64,000 nt of DNA from Typha latifolia (taxonomy: Eukaryota; Streptophyta; Magnoliopsida; Poales; Typhaceae), in the NCBI GenBank assembly GCA_019914945.1, contig CM034110.1, positions 1,121,001-1,185,000 of the forward strand, in the 5' to 3' direction. The first letter of the stretch is position 1; every line of letters starts with the position of its first letter. Both the position numbers and the translations under genes were made by a program. Of the stretch, positions 20,828 through 34,010 are shown in pieces. A model generated the notes under the pieces. The model was not told the DNA's origin, did not search any database, and saw only the letters and a list, made by a program, of their open reading frames with translations.

Positions 20828-23045
20828 CCCCCGCCTAGCACGGGCACATGCATGCCCACGCGCCCACACGACACACGCAGTGCACGCGATAGGTCGGGCA
20901 GGGCCCGTCACGTATAGATATACTCATGTGCACATATAATCGTGACATCATCAAATAATACCTGCTAACATATTCATGCTCCCATAATCCAGCACCAAAT
21001 AAATCATATTATCAACCAAATAAACTCGTTAACATATGAATACCCAAGTCCATAATATACCCTAGACCACTACATAATCTGACAGGACCCACATAGGTCA
21101 CGACAAACTATCAAGATACAATTAAACAACTAATATACGAGTACACTATAATCTGACATATACTATACAAATTATCGTTTAATACAATAAAGTACAAATA
21201 TAACAAATAACGATACAACTCAATTTCTATACAAACCATCATTTTTACCGTCTCACACCTATAGCTCATGTCATCAATCTAAAATATCTTCTCGGGATAT
21301 CTCAAGTCACTGTCACGTACCACATATCTGAGAGGGTTAGAAAAGAAATAAAGAGAGTCATGAGTAAAAGGCTTAGTGAATAGACCTTACCTCGAATCAG
21401 TGAATCTAAATAGAGAGTAAATAATGTACTGAATAATATGAATCAGAAAGAGTATCATGTCATGAATGAGTATATGAATGTTCCTCAATAATACATAAAT
21501 GAAAAATAGATAACATGTCATGTCATAACTAATAAAATATATAATTCTCGATAATGTATAAATAAATATCCATGCTATACCATCATCATAACTCTCTCTC
21601 AAATATAACACATATGATGCATGCCGATCGTGATCATGTTATGATATCAAATGCAACCACCTATAATGCATATTGACCATTCGATAATCAGGTATAACAA
21701 ATGATAATTAAATCATATGCATTTCTCAACATCACGATCATCATCGATATCTCGGTATAATATCATCATACAAGACCACTGTGCACAGTCAACACCCGGT
21801 ACTTGATCTCAACATCCTGCCCATAGGCTCAAAGCATACCCTGCCATACATTAAGGGTATTTCAGTCATAACATACCCTACCATACGCTAAGGGTATATC
21901 AAAATCCATCTAGATCGGGTACCCCACCAGTTAATAGAAATCACATGAGGGTAACTCACCACACGCATGCCCTAGCGAACAATAGGTGTCTAATTGTCTA
22001 TGCGCACAAGACTCACTGACCTCGGACATGGGCCACGAGATATTGCATATCAGCGACCATAATCATCACTCCAAGCACCCCTAACCCTACCGCCTACTCA
22101 GGTACCCTCATGCTTTTTCTATCAACTTTCCTATCAATAAGATTTATGCATTTCCTTCTATATGATAGATCACGTGCATATATCCAGTACTATAACAAGT
22201 CATGCATATTAGGAATTTAGGTGGTAAGGAAGTTAAGAGAAAAATAATGCAATGTAGTCTCCAACCATATAACTAACACATGTATATCCCTGCTAGTCTA
22301 ACACATGCATACTCATGCTAGAGATCATCCCGACACAAAGTCATAACAGTATAATCATCTCCAATCATCTCTATATATCACCAATGTACTCATATCCCAG
22401 ATTAGTCTAATCAAATATATGATAAAATATGCTTGACTGAAATCATCTCTATATAAAGTCATATAATCATGCTGGAGGCCAAAATATGCATGTACATAAT
22501 ATATAATATATCATAATTTGAGAAAGGCGTCTAGGGGATAAGACTACTCGCCTCTGATTAGAAGACACAACTCATGTATCCCTCACATCCGGTAACCGAG
22601 CAACAACTCGTCCTAACAGGGTCCATAGGGCCTCACATAAGGGGTTCGGAACTGGTGGCGGGGGCAGTTCTAGGGGAGGTAGCGCCGGCCGACAGTTCGA
22701 CGGGGCAGCGGCAGTAGTAGTTAGAGAGAGAGAAAGGAAGAGAGTTTGAGAGAGAGAGGAGAGTGAGAGAGAGAGAGAGACCGAGAAAGAGAGAGAGAGA
22801 GACTGAGAAAGAGAGCGAGAGAGAGAGATATAGAGGGAGAAAAAAAAAGGCGGTGGAGGGGAAGGAGCAGCGGCGCTGGGGCCTACTGCAGCCAGCTGGC
22901 CATAGCCGGTTGGCTGCAGTAGTGGCGGTGGGTGTGTGGCGCCTCACCATGCAAGCTGCTCATGTAGCTTGCATACGCATGAGGCTGGTCACAGTGTGGC
23001 CGGCCACGTCATGCCCAAATTTTTTTTTAAGGGCAAGTTGTTACA
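20828..23045 (-). repeat. LTR B, inverted copy inserted in the copia 3' region
   Basis: Read on the minus strand it starts TGTAACAACTTGCCC at 23045 and parallels 13734-16866: GA-rich block at 22720-22850 (CT-rich on its own strand), CTTAGCGTATG-like repeats at 21840-21900, and a GC-rich end with CACGT words at 20835-20935. Its end is degenerate (GGGGGGCTTTAAA instead of GGGGTATTACA). The copia text GGTTCAAAGGGAAAA before it and ACAAATCTGGTGGG after it appears to be one sequence split by the insertion, so this is a solo LTR in the copia element. Confidence 0.75.
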
Positions 23046-24034
23046 AAAACAAATCTGGTGGGTGATGATGTAGCACGCTATTTGGACCTACTCAGAAATT
23101 ATTTGGTAAGTGCTATGTTCCTGTAATGAACAAGTGAGGTTTAGTTAAACTCTTAATATGTTCGTATAATATGTGTGTTTAATTTATAGGAGCACCTAAA
23201 ATAACTCTATTTATGTGTGTGCGAAGTTAGGCCACTTATGTCAGAGTTTGGTCAACTCCGAGCACACTCATGAAATCGAGATCAGCGCATGGCCATTAAT
23301 GCGTGGCTGGGAAGAACACTAAGATTCTGATAAAGATGTGTGAATTCTCCGGTTGTGTCATAAAGTTTGTTAATTCAAGGACTTTATGTTTATTAACATT
23401 ATGATACAACTTTGAGAATTTTACACTACTTGAAAATTCAAACTATATGTTATTTTCACCTATGTATCAATATCTTTGTGTAACAACAAGCATACTTAAA
23501 ATCAAAGTTATTGTTAAATTTTTTTTAAATAAGTGGGGAATTGCTAGAAATATTAATATTTTTATGGTGTTATTTTAAAATATATAATTTTGTGAGTAGA
23601 TATTTAGATTAGACACCTTTTCATGGTTATAACTATTTGTTAGTTATTTAACTACTATAACTACTTTTTAGTTATCTAACTACTTTTTAGTTATTTAACT
23701 ACCATAACTATCTTTTAGTTATCTAACTACTAGCATTTTTAGTTGATGTCTTTTCATTTTCTATAAATAGAAGATTGTACTATTATTTTAGATAATTTTA
23801 AAAGGCACTAGTGCTTGCTTTGTTATAATTAACTCTTGTTCAGATCAAGGTTCAATTTTATGAGTTGCACCTTGATTCGTGACGGTCTTGTATCCCGAGA
23901 ACAAATTGCCTTTGTAATTTTCAATCCCAATAAGTTGACGACATATTTGTTTAAGGGATAGATTTACTTTCGCCTGACCGTTCAAGAGCCTAGCCATTTG
24001 ATTTCATTCATCTTCACTTTTTTATTTTCTCCAA
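23046..24034 (+). repeat. copia I 3' untranslated region and probable 3' LTR
   Basis: 23046-23540 continues the copia 3' end. At 23534-23540 a GTGGGGAAT purine-rich stretch precedes a probable LTR running from TGCTAGAAAT (about 23541) to TCTCCAACA (24034), about 490 bp with TG/CA ends. No 5' partner is in the window, so the borders are provisional. Confidence 0.55.
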
Positions 24035-24437
24035 CAATAAATTTATGGTGGATTAAAAGAAGTTCCACTATTAACGTAGACTCATTTCACCTGCAGTACT
24101 CACTTGCTTGGGCCTTCATACTGGGCTCAAGCTTAGAGATAGATATTATGGATCCTTTTATCTGAGTTCATAACTGCTGACTACTGAAAAAATGCTAAAT
24201 AAATTGAAGACTTAATAAGTTAATACTAGGGAACTAATTTGGTGGCATACAAGTACTCACCAGACCTTACTATTGTTCTTCATGCTAACCTCTGTGGTGT
24301 AGTTCAGATCCTATCTGACATTTTCACTTAGCTCTAGCTTTCTTGTACGTTTTTTTTTTTCTATTTTATAACGTTAATATAGTAATTCTCTATTTATCTT
24401 ATGCTTGTTCAAGTGACATAATGTTGTACATGTTTAG
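24035..24437. other. no gene recognised
   Basis: Sequence between the copia LTR and the PURH remnant. It may include decayed intron sequence of PURH, but no exon could be read. Confidence 0.35.
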
Positions 24438-25592
24438 AATAACTGCATGCTGGGAATGGGGAGTGGGCAACCAGACAGATTGAAGAGCCTAAGAGTTACT
24501 TTTAGAAAAGCAGGAGAAGATGCAAAGGGAGCTGCTCTTGCTAGTGATGCCTTTTTCTCATTTGGTAAGATTTTTTTGTTACAAACTGTTTCTTTAGTTA
24601 CACCACTTGGTACATACTGCTTATTAGCTGAAGCTATTATTTCTACATCTGCAACACTGGCCACTTCAATGGGTTTTGAGAATTGAATCATTTTCTGATG
24701 TTTATTCCACTTATTTTGCATGCCATAGTGAAAAGCACAGAAGGATCCACACAGTTGATTGTTATCCACACTTCAACAGAACCTCTTTTTTTCCGATGCT
24801 ATAGAAAAGCTTATTGAATTCAAGCTATGCAAGTTTTTCTATGCGTGGATAATGACATATGTAGTGTTATGAGACTCTACCTCTTTAAGTTAACAAACTC
24901 AAGTGTCAACAGCCCTGCATTATGAAAGCTATAGTCCCTAATCTGGCGTTCTAAGACCTTGCTTCCAAGAGTTAAAACTTTTCTTTGGCGTTCCCTAGTA
25001 CCTGTTAGAGCTATCTTACACAGACGCCTCTCCCCCTTTTGCCAAATCTATTTTCCTTGGCAGTTGCCTGAGGTATCCTTGACTGCAAGTCCATTCTCTC
25101 TAAAAATCCATGGAGCAAACTAGGGTATACTAGTAGGAGCAACGATCAATATGCTCATAATTTGGCCCAGCATACTCTCCACACCAAGTCTTCAAGCCAC
25201 TGAACCAGAGAGCAACTGGAATCTATTTGTAATCTTCTTTCCAAAAGAAAAAAGCAAATGCAGCCCTGGGTTATTACATTCATGTGGTTTTATGGTTTTG
25301 TTCTTAAAACTACTAAAAAGTGCCTGCCCTTCATTTGGTTCATCTGTTCATGCTTTGATTTTCGTATTACCCTTCTTGTCTCAGTTGTAGTGTAAGATTC
25401 ACCTTTTAGTATGAATTGGTTATGCTCTAGTAATCTTGTTATAATCGGCAGCTTGGAACGATGCAATGCCAGAATGGCGTCAGTGTCATCGCCAAACCAG
25501 GAGGGAGTATCAGAGATAGTGATGCTGTTGACTATCGCAAAAAGTATGGAGTGTCTCTTCTCTTCACCAATGTGAGACACTTCAAGCATTGA
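24438..25592 (+). pseudogene. PURH (AICAR transformylase / IMP cyclohydrolase) 3' fragment
   Basis: Two exons of the C-terminal end of the bifunctional purine-biosynthesis enzyme remain, with the intron between them. Exon A (24438-24564) reads NNCMLGMGSGQPDR, then LRVTFRKAGEDAKGA and ALASDAFF, and ends at a GTAAGA donor. Exon B (25452-25592) begins WNDA, then after a small deletion and frame change gives NGVSVIAKPGGSIRDSDAV, KKYGVSLLFTNVRHFKH and a TGA stop. The residues expected after AWNDA (the VEEAC segment) are missing. The upstream four fifths of the gene is absent, so it is a non-processed fragment and not a working enzyme. Confidence 0.85.
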
Positions 25593-26666
25593 AGACATCC
25601 ACCTACTCTTTGAATTCATAGTGAAGGCAAAGTGAAGGCTAGTCCAATGCCAGCTGAGTTGGGTTTCGTAATTTGAAGGTTCTTTTCTTTGGTGCAAGCT
25701 GAAGATGAGTTTGCCATTCCTACATTTGGATCAAACCTTGAATTAAGAGAAATCTATCAAAAATGTCCTGTCTTTTTCTTTTATTATCATTTGCATCGTA
25801 TCATACGGATATTTATTATTCGACCCCTGCATTTTGTCAAAAATGCCTCAAAAATATCTTGCCGTTAGTTTAACATTTGTTAAACGTTAGTTATCATATA
25901 GACTAGTTAAAGATAACAATAGGTGCAAAATGAATTTAATACCCTTGAATAAGATGTTTTAGGTGCAAAATAAATTTAATATCCTTGAATAAGTTTGTTT
26001 TTAGTTACAATATAGATGAGTTAAGATTAAATTTCAAATGGTTTTCCTTTCAAGTTATTATGCTAATGGTCTTTTGGTGCTCTGATGTTCCTCTGTTTTC
26101 TGATAAAGTAAACAATACATGTAACATGAGTGTTTTACCTGATGCTTTTCCATTGTCAAGTGACAAGAGGAAATGGATGAGGAAGTAATTTGTGTTACGG
26201 ATATGGAGGATTAGCTTACACTATTACTAGTTCCTATTGGCAAATATCATATTGATCCTAATCGAGACTGGAATCAAGTTGAATATGGATGCAATCAGGA
26301 CAATCCGAGCTTGATCAGATATATATGTTAGATTCAGGCTTGGTTGTGATCAATGCTAAGATGGAATGCAAAGAACATGCTTGTCTTTTTTAGTACCAAA
26401 CCAAGGCTGATTGAGCCTGGAATCAAGCTGAATTTGAGCCATCCTTGACCTGTCTGACTTATTAATTGTTTGATGCAGGACAGAACAACATAGCATCCTT
26501 ATGTAAGACATAACAAGTATACAATGCATTAGTAACTAGTTTAGTTTATCTCTTGCACAGTGTACTTCCATATCTTTCTATCAGTGCCACTATTTATACA
26601 TCATAAACTCCATTTTTAAGATATGATCGATTGCCTTTTAATTTTCTGGAGCATAATGTCTTTCAG
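25593..26666. other. spacer between the PURH and GAPDH remnants
   Basis: No exon recognised. An approximate direct repeat of 'aggtgcaaaataaatttaat' type occurs near 25920-25980, and two GGAATCAAG(C/T)TGAAT words occur near 26270 and 26410. Confidence 0.35.
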
Positions 26667-27447
26667 GTTTTGGGCGGATCGGTAGGCTCATTTTGCGCAT
26701 TGCTAGAAGTAGAGAAGTAGAGATGATATTGAAGTTGTAACTATGAATGATCCTTTTATTGATGCAAGTACATGGTAAGAAAACGAAGTGATCTATCTAA
26801 TCATTTGATTGCTACCTCGGTGTCATTTGTCTGATTTTGTCAATTTTGAGTTGGATAAGTTTAATTACTTCATCTCATTTACTGTACCATCTATTTTCAA
26901 ATCTCTTAGTTGTTTTACTTCATGTAATATTTTTATGCTGTAGGATGATTTCTAAAATAAAAATAAAAACTCTTCCTTTTTCCTGCGAATATTCTATTTA
27001 TTGTTAGACCGAATATCACATGTAAGTGTATAATTTATTGTATTGAAGGAGAGTTATGCTATTCAACAAAAATGTTTTGTAGATTAGAAGTGAACTTATT
27101 TCTGAATCAGGGATCCAGCGGAGATCCCTCAGAGTGATGAACTTGGAGCAGAAATGCAGATTATGCCATTGAATCTTTCCAGTAGCTTTACGACAAATGA
27201 TAAATCTTCAGCGCACTTGAAGGTCTGCCTTATCTGATGTTTGAGTTAGCGAAATTTTATTCAGTCTAGAAATCTGTTTTCATTTACATCTTGACCTCTG
27301 ATATCTCATTACTTTCCCTATAGGGTGGTGCTATTTGTTGCTGGAGTAAATGAGAAGAGTTACTGGCCAATTCTATGACATTGTTTGATGAGGAGTTTGG
27401 TATTCTTGAAGGCCTCATAACAACTGTTTAATTCATGCTACCACAGG
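26667..27447 (+). pseudogene. GAPDH (plastid/cytosolic NAD-type) fragment, three broken exons
   Basis: Exon A (26667-26774) reads FGRIGRLILRIA, then after a frame slip DDIEVVTMNDPFIDAST; this is the NAD-binding start of glyceraldehyde-3-phosphate dehydrogenase, closest in wording to plastid GAPCp forms. Exon B (27111-27222) reads DPAEIPQSDELGAE and FTTNDKSSAHLK. Exon C (27324-27447) reads LFVAGVNEKSY and, after a deletion that removes the active-site SNASCTTN motif, EEFGILEGLITTV followed by a TAA where His-Ser is usual. Introns are kept, so it is not a retrocopy. It is in the same orientation as the PURH fragment. Confidence 0.82.
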
Positions 27448-28209
27448 TATATATTCTTTGAGATATTTTATGTCGTGATTATCGATTCCAAAGGAAGTAC
27501 ATAGTGATAGGGAGATGATAACCAAGATTTGAAGTTTATAATCTTAGATTGCAGAGAATAGAAGAGGGAGGAAATGTATTTTATTTTAAGTTTGAAAATT
27601 GAATATAGTGAGGAAATTAATAGATGGAGAAGAACAATTCTGACATTTTAATGTCTGCTATGGGGGGAAAAATTTCAAGAATTTCTTTTTGAAAACTTTT
27701 GGTACCTTTTTTTATTAAGTTTGGATGAGAAACATAATAAATTCATACTAGTCTAAGACTACAGGAAAGTAATATAACAAAACAATACACCTTAAAAGAA
27801 AGAAACAAGTATTTTAGAAGGCCACTTATATATCTTATCTAGGACAAACTCTTGAAAGATTGGATCTAAGATTGGATTCACTTTTATTCTCTTGCTCTCT
27901 AAGACGACACCAATGAAAAAGAAAATAATCTAAAAGCTCTCACTCACAATGCAATCATTTTGCACACACTAACTTGCTTAATTACATAACTAAATAAGAT
28001 CAGTATTAAGAATATAAGCAAGTGTAGCACTAATTTTCAACATAGCATTAAAAACCAACAAAAAGTATGTTAAGAGAGATTCACCAAAGAAGCCTGAAGA
28101 AAGATCGATAAAAAGAAGCCATACATCTCTTCTGATTATTTTTCTTTCACATAACAATTAATACTACACAACCATGCACACTATGTTTCTAAGGACTAAG
28201 AGGTGTAGG
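27448..28209. other. intergenic, AT-rich
   Basis: No gene seen. It contains the 3' flank of the minus-strand WEB gene; no firm terminator or polyadenylation signal could be assigned. Confidence 0.4.
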
Positions 28210-28961
28210 TCATGCAGCATCCTTCTTCTTGAACATGAAGATTGCTCCTATGATAGGAACCAGTAGCTGCTTCGTCTTCTTCTTCTTCTTCTTCTTAGCT
28301 TGAGTGCCATCATTCAAAGAGAACTGCCTCTCTAGCTTCTCATCTTCTACGTTTATAACTCGAACCAGCGACGGCGGGTCGGCGAAGGTGACATACCTCT
28401 TCTTCTGGACGGACTTGAAGCCCTCAACCTCAAAGTCTATGACTTTATTCAAAGGTTCTCTTTCTCTGATCAGTTGTGTGAGCTCCAGCTTTGTCTTCTG
28501 GAGCTCATCTCGAAGTGCAGTGAGATGGCTTGCCATCTTGAGGTTTTCTTCTCGTTCCTTCTTAAGGTTGTGTTGCGCTTCTTCTAGCTCTGCCATTACT
28601 GACTCAATCTGTGAGGAGCCGCCATTCTCATTGTGGCTCGCTGCCGTGACTCTTATCTGTTTAAAAGGAAAGACATATTATAATCAAAGTAGCAATAGTG
28701 AAGTATGTAAATCCATTTGGAAGAGGTACCTTCATCATTTAAATTTTTAAATTTTTTATTTCAAAAGCTTAAGCCGCTAGAGAACGGTGAACTTAATTTA
28801 GAGAGATATAATAATACCTGATTAAACCGATTGGCATAGACCTCGCCGACCAAGACTCTCTCGCCGAAGAGCACGACGGCCTCCTTCACCGACCGGAAAG
28901 GCGCGGTGGTGTCGATCTCTGCCCTTCCCACGACTACAGCATCATTAGGTTCACCTTCCAT
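28210..28961 (-). CDS. WEB-family coiled-coil protein (At1g75720/At2g17940-like)
   Basis: Two exons, 28961-28818 and 28656-28210, join in phase 0 to about 196 residues, a normal length for the short WEB members. Exon 1 carries the family signature [23 protein letters not shown] then [12 protein letters not shown]. Exon 2 starts [13 protein letters not shown] and forms a heptad-rich coiled coil ([19 protein letters not shown] to LTQLIRERE), followed by a basic run of seven Lys and the tail [12 protein letters not shown] proteins (DUF827) are named for WEAK CHLOROPLAST MOVEMENT UNDER BLUE LIGHT; short members have no settled role. I chose the Met at 28961; an in-frame upstream Met at 29006 would add 15 residues. 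No lesions seen, so probably functional. Confidence 0.82.
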
Positions 28962-29006
28962 ATCTATGTCACCTTCTACAGCAATGCATGCAATAAATAT
29001 GATCAT

Positions 29007-31800
29007 CTATCTATCTATCTATTTATATTTATATTGGATAAGTAGAGAGAGAGAGACAGAATAGGGAGGTTAGAGAAGGAGAGGGGGAAGTGGAGGTTGG
29101 AATTGGATTTGCTTAAGGGAATAAGATAAATGATAGTGGCTTCATTACTTCGCGGCCACTTCACTGGTATTCTGTTAATTGGTAGGAATGTCACTTTCTT
29201 TTGGGTGAACTGTCCAAGATTGGAACGAACAAATGGACCATAATCTCGGAGGGAAAGAGATGGATCACCTTCAGTCCAATTGGGATTTGATCTTATTCAA
29301 CTTATAAATTTAGACCTTAATAAGTCCACTTGAGTTATTGATAGGGGGTGAAAATGGATATATTTAGTGTTAATTACACTTAGCCGTAGTAAACTATTAT
29401 TTTTTTTCTGGTAAACTATTACTCTTTTTCGATGTACACTATATCTAAACCTTTTTCTTTACAACCTCTGATCTAGAAAATTCTTAGTTTCTAGGGTTCA
29501 TATAGTTTTTTTTTTCTTAGTTGAAGGGTCTACATAAATATTTTTCTTATTATAATTTTTATATGAATAATTAAAAAGTTTAAAGGATATGCGTGAAAAA
29601 CTATGATAGTTTAAGGGGCTAAGTATAATTATCTCTTATTTTTATCTCTCCGGATAATGGATAGTAAACTTAATTACCATACTCATTAAATAACTTATAA
29701 TATAATTATTAAAATCAATAGCATAATTAATAAATAACTAAATTATATATATTTTACAGTAGGGAAACAAAGGAAGAAATCCCAACAGCCTTCTCTCATT
29801 TCCAATGTAGATAATTACTCATCCTTCTCGCTATGTCATAATAACTTGATTATATATAAAACACTAATATAGTTTTGGTATATTTAAATATGATATTCCA
29901 GTAGCAAAGCATTACTATGGGTTCAATTTCTCATATAATATTTGTAGAGTGGCATATGATGGAGTAAAATTGCAATAATGTAGTTCTATCCCATTGGTTA
30001 TGTCATAGACATATTAGTGTACTTAACTTGAAATATTGGAAGTAGAATTGTGAGAAATTTTTAGAATGAGGTGGGAAATAGAAATGAGAAAAAAAGATCT
30101 ATACTCAAGGTGTTAGAACTATTCACATCATTCATGGACCATGCTGCACATCTTTAAGCAATTTGTGAGCAGTTTGGTTTCATGTGTTTTAGGATACAAT
30201 ATCTATAGTGTTAGAAAAATCAATGTAAACAAAGTCTCTTTCAATTAAAGATTGAGAGAATATATTTTTACATCCACTTACTAAGATACTACTATATGTG
30301 AGCCCACCCTAGGCACTGAAAAGAATATTTCATAAGTTTTATAAATTAAAAATTAAATTTTACATTATTTTTTTTCTAAATAAATGTAGCCAAGCGGTCC
30401 CTTGGCGATTAATTTAAAATTATTTATGTACATCGTCATACTAATCAACCTACTAATTTGTTATTATTTTTTTATTTTTTTGGAAAGCTTGTAGGCTGAT
30501 AATTTAATTAATTCCAATAAAACTTTACAAGCTTCATACACATAAAAATGGGAGATATTTTAAAAAGTTTTGAGTACTTAGCACAGTATCAAGATACAAT
30601 CATCAAGATCAAATGGCATACAAGATGTAAATAAGACAACACCCAAAACACACATATACTATTGGCCAGATACCAAAGCCACCTTTTGATGTCAACCTCC
30701 ACCGGAGTAGAGGAAAGTTAATCTCACAAAGGTCGCAAGTGCAGCAAGGTTGTGGCAGCGAGAACAAAACGAACAATGAAAAAAAGTTACGACCAACAAG
30801 AGGCTGAGTCGAAGATGACCTGCAGCATCTAAGGGAGGCGGAGGCAAACTCCATCCCCTATGCCACCACCATGTTGGTTGGCCACTAACAACTTAGAATA
30901 GAGGACTAAGAGAGGTGGCGACTAGGCAAAAACGATGACAATGAGAGGTAAGGGTGGAGCCGACAGTCTTGGAGTGACTATAGCAAGAAGGGGGAGTGAA
31001 TGTAGTGTTAAAGAAAAAGGAAATAGAGAGGAAGAAGAAAGAGACAAATAACTCCAATAACAATTTATGTGGGCACCTCCAACATGGCATCTTAGTTAGG
31101 CAAATAAACTTTAACATCAACCATTTTGGTACATAGGTATACACACCTAGTTTCATCACAAATTCTATAAGAGGTGCCAACGTTTAGTACCTAATATGAC
31201 TTCTTGTAGTTACAAGTATTTAGACCACCTTTTCAAATTACAAACTAAAAAATAATTTCACTTCCCTTGTCCTCTATCCTCTCTTTTAATGTTACTGCAC
31301 TTAGATTTTGAAAGAAAGCCTATCCAATCTTGAAATGCCGCATAGACTTATAGTCTACGACATCATAAAATTAATATTTTTAAATTTTATAATTAAAGTC
31401 AAAGGGTATTTTGGTCTATTGATTTTATATTTTACTTATTTCCTTTAAAATCAATATATTTTTTACATCACATTAAAAGTAATAATTATAATTTGGCTTA
31501 GTTTACAACCAAGCAATTTCTAATCCTAGTATAAAGTACCTAACTTTAAAAAACAAATAAGATTAGCTAATCAAGTTCAGATTTAGCTTCAAACCAAACC
31601 CAGGGTAAAGATTTTATGAATTTTTACATACTGTCTCTAGATTCTAAAATGTGGCCGTCTAAACAATAATAATTCAAGTATTTTTTAATGATGTTTTTTT
31701 AAGATTCGAACTTGAATTGTAAGTACCTAATCAGCATGCAAGAATATCCATCATTGTCGAGCAATCAACTTGAACCAGCTAAGCAAAAAAGTCGGTATAA
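29007..31800. other. long intergenic region, nothing firm
   Basis: A CT-rich leader of the WEB gene (minus strand) may reach to about 29110, with a CTAT microsatellite at 29006-29025. Beyond that the DNA is AT-rich and I recognise no exon, LTR or inverted repeat. ORFs near 30600-31180 have no family resemblance. Confidence 0.4.
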
Positions 31801-32272
31801 AAAATAGATTTAATTACAAAAACATCCCCTGTACTATAGGGTAATATTGACCATTTAAAACACTATAATCAGACTCCCTAAACTAATCAAGCATTGCAGT
31901 GTTGCTCTTTCATTATATCTGCTTCCAAATTTTTGAATGAAAATAGTCAGGTGTGATTTATGTGACTGATTTGTGATAAATATGCCCTTAGATTATTTAA
32001 CTCTTTTATATTAGGACAAAAATACCTTTTGCTACCCAAAAGTATAACTTATTTTTCTTTATTTTCTTTTCTCTTCCACCCTATTCGAAATCTTCTTCTT
32101 CCTTCTCCAACAGTTCTTCCTCCTCCAACCCTTCTTCCTCCAACCCTTTCCTAAACCCAAAAGGCTCTTCTTTATCAACCCAATCTAAACCTAAGCTCTT
32201 TTTCCTCAACCCAATCTAAATCAAATATCAAATCATTCTTCTTCCACAGCCAACACAAATTGTTTTTCTATA

Positions 32273-32467
32273 ATGGCTTCTAGTGATAATAATATCAATA
32301 GCTACCAAACTCATCGTATAATAGATGTTAGATGCCATTGCGGAATCAAAGCTGCTCTAAAAACTTCATTTACAAATAATAATCCTAGAATGAAGTTTTT
32401 GGGATATATCAATTTCAAAGTGAGTATAACTTATTTGCAGCTGCTGTTTTTTTTCACTTATTTTTAA
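32273..32467 (+). pseudogene. GRF-type zinc finger protein fragment
   Basis: Begins MASSDNNINSYQTH and has the GRF finger pattern CHCGIKAALKTSFTNNNPRMKF, where the next expected Cys after FLG is Tyr (codon TAT, one change from TGT). The reading then runs into intron-like sequence and stops. Plant GRF fingers occur in many small proteins and in transposon-linked genes. The leader upstream (32070-32230) is CT-rich with CTTCTTC repeats. Probably a relic associated with the MULE. Confidence 0.55.
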
Positions 32468-33789
32468 CTATTATTTTCTTAAATTATTTGCAGCTGCTAT
32501 TTTTTTAATTTAATTTCAGCTGCTGTTTTAATTTATTTTCAGCTGTTGTTTTATTACTTATTTTTAGTTGCTTTCATTCTTCTACTTATTTTTAGTTGCT
32601 GTCATGAGAGTTTATTTCTTTAGTTGTTGTATGATTATTATTTTATATTTACTTATTTGTATTTGTAAGCAATCACATACTGTAAACCTTTCTAAGTAGT
32701 CAAGTACAGCAAATCTTTACCTACTTTGATTAGAAAGCAATCAAATACTACAAATACGAAATTTGTAAGCACTTTTTCATGCACTCCTGTGTAACATGTC
32801 CAGAACTTTGTGAGCACTCAACCTGCTCAATTTTGTAACAACATGTCTAGAACATGTCCAACCTAGAACTACTTAAACATACAAACAATGTCTAGAACAT
32901 CTAGTCAATATCAACATAAGCATGCAAATAACATGTAAAAATAGTAAAAAACATATTCAAAACAACATGTCCAACTCAGATTGTCATTATATTAACATCT
33001 AAAACACATCTAGAATATCCAGTCAGTATCAACATAAATCATTGTTTTGACACATCTAAATAATATATAAGATATTGTCCTAAACATCCAACGCATTCAG
33101 TATTATCCGAAACATCTAACACATTCAACATTATCCTAAACATCCAACACATTCAAACAAAGATAGTTGTTATTTCTTTGCAGCCGACTTTTGAGTTCCC
33201 AAAACATGTTGTCTCCCACCTTGCTCCCTCGTCTTGGCTCCCATGGGTACATTAAGATGTTTATGCAAGCTTCTTATTATTCTTTGGTTTTTTTCACAAT
33301 TCTCTTTCTTCTCCACCTTGTGTTTTCGTGCACTCATTTTTCTTTAGAAGAACCTCGTTCTTACATCGCCGGATAGCATAGTCATTCGACGCTTATCTTT
33401 GAGAACCGTACTCCTCCAATTTGAATAAAATAATATATAAGAGAAAAATTGAAAGATAAAAGTAGCCAAAGCTTTCTATTTGACTTGGAATTTTATGTTG
33501 TTATTATATTTCTTTTCTCATGAATAAAAGGGTATTTATAAGTATTTGAGGCATTTTGGAAACTTGTGACCTCCAAATAAATTCAGCCCATTAATTATTT
33601 TAAAATGATCGTTACGACCGTCACAAAAACTTTTAAAATTCTTGTAATGTTCGAGTTTTAAATTTCTTTAATTACTAATTTTAAATTTAATTAAAATTTT
33701 GAAATTACTAACATTTCTGGCTTAGTAAGTTCTTCTGCTAGCTTAGGTGATTCATATACAGCCTCTATATGTTTTATTGGATAATCTAT

Positions 33790-34010
33790 TTACAATAGTA
33801 CCTCCTCTAACCCAGCATGCATGCCAAACTTGACTAGAGCATCATTGTCAATAGTAATTTCTCCTAATCCACTATTCAAGTTAATATAAGACAACTTGTA
33901 ATACACCTTAGTTTTAGAACAATTTAAAATTTTCAAAATATTCAATATTTCTATAAAGGACATCAAATCAGAATCCATTGACATGTATGATACATCTTCC
34001 TACATAACCA
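33790..34010 (-). pseudogene. MuDR transposase N-terminal (PB1-like) fragment
   Basis: About 65-75 residues with DSDLMSFIEIL near the start, KVYYKLSYINLNSG in the middle and AGLEEVLL at the end. This order matches the domain at the start of plant MULE transposases. A stop follows at 33790 and no zinc-binding DDE core is found on the left. Confidence 0.55.

Noticed and set aside
21387..21611. Hydrophobic minus-strand ORF
   Set aside because: Lies wholly inside the inverted LTR B and is not kept in the plus copy.
30609..31180. Minus-strand ORFs of 81 and 95 residues
   Set aside because: No recognisable motif, no splice context and AT-rich surroundings.
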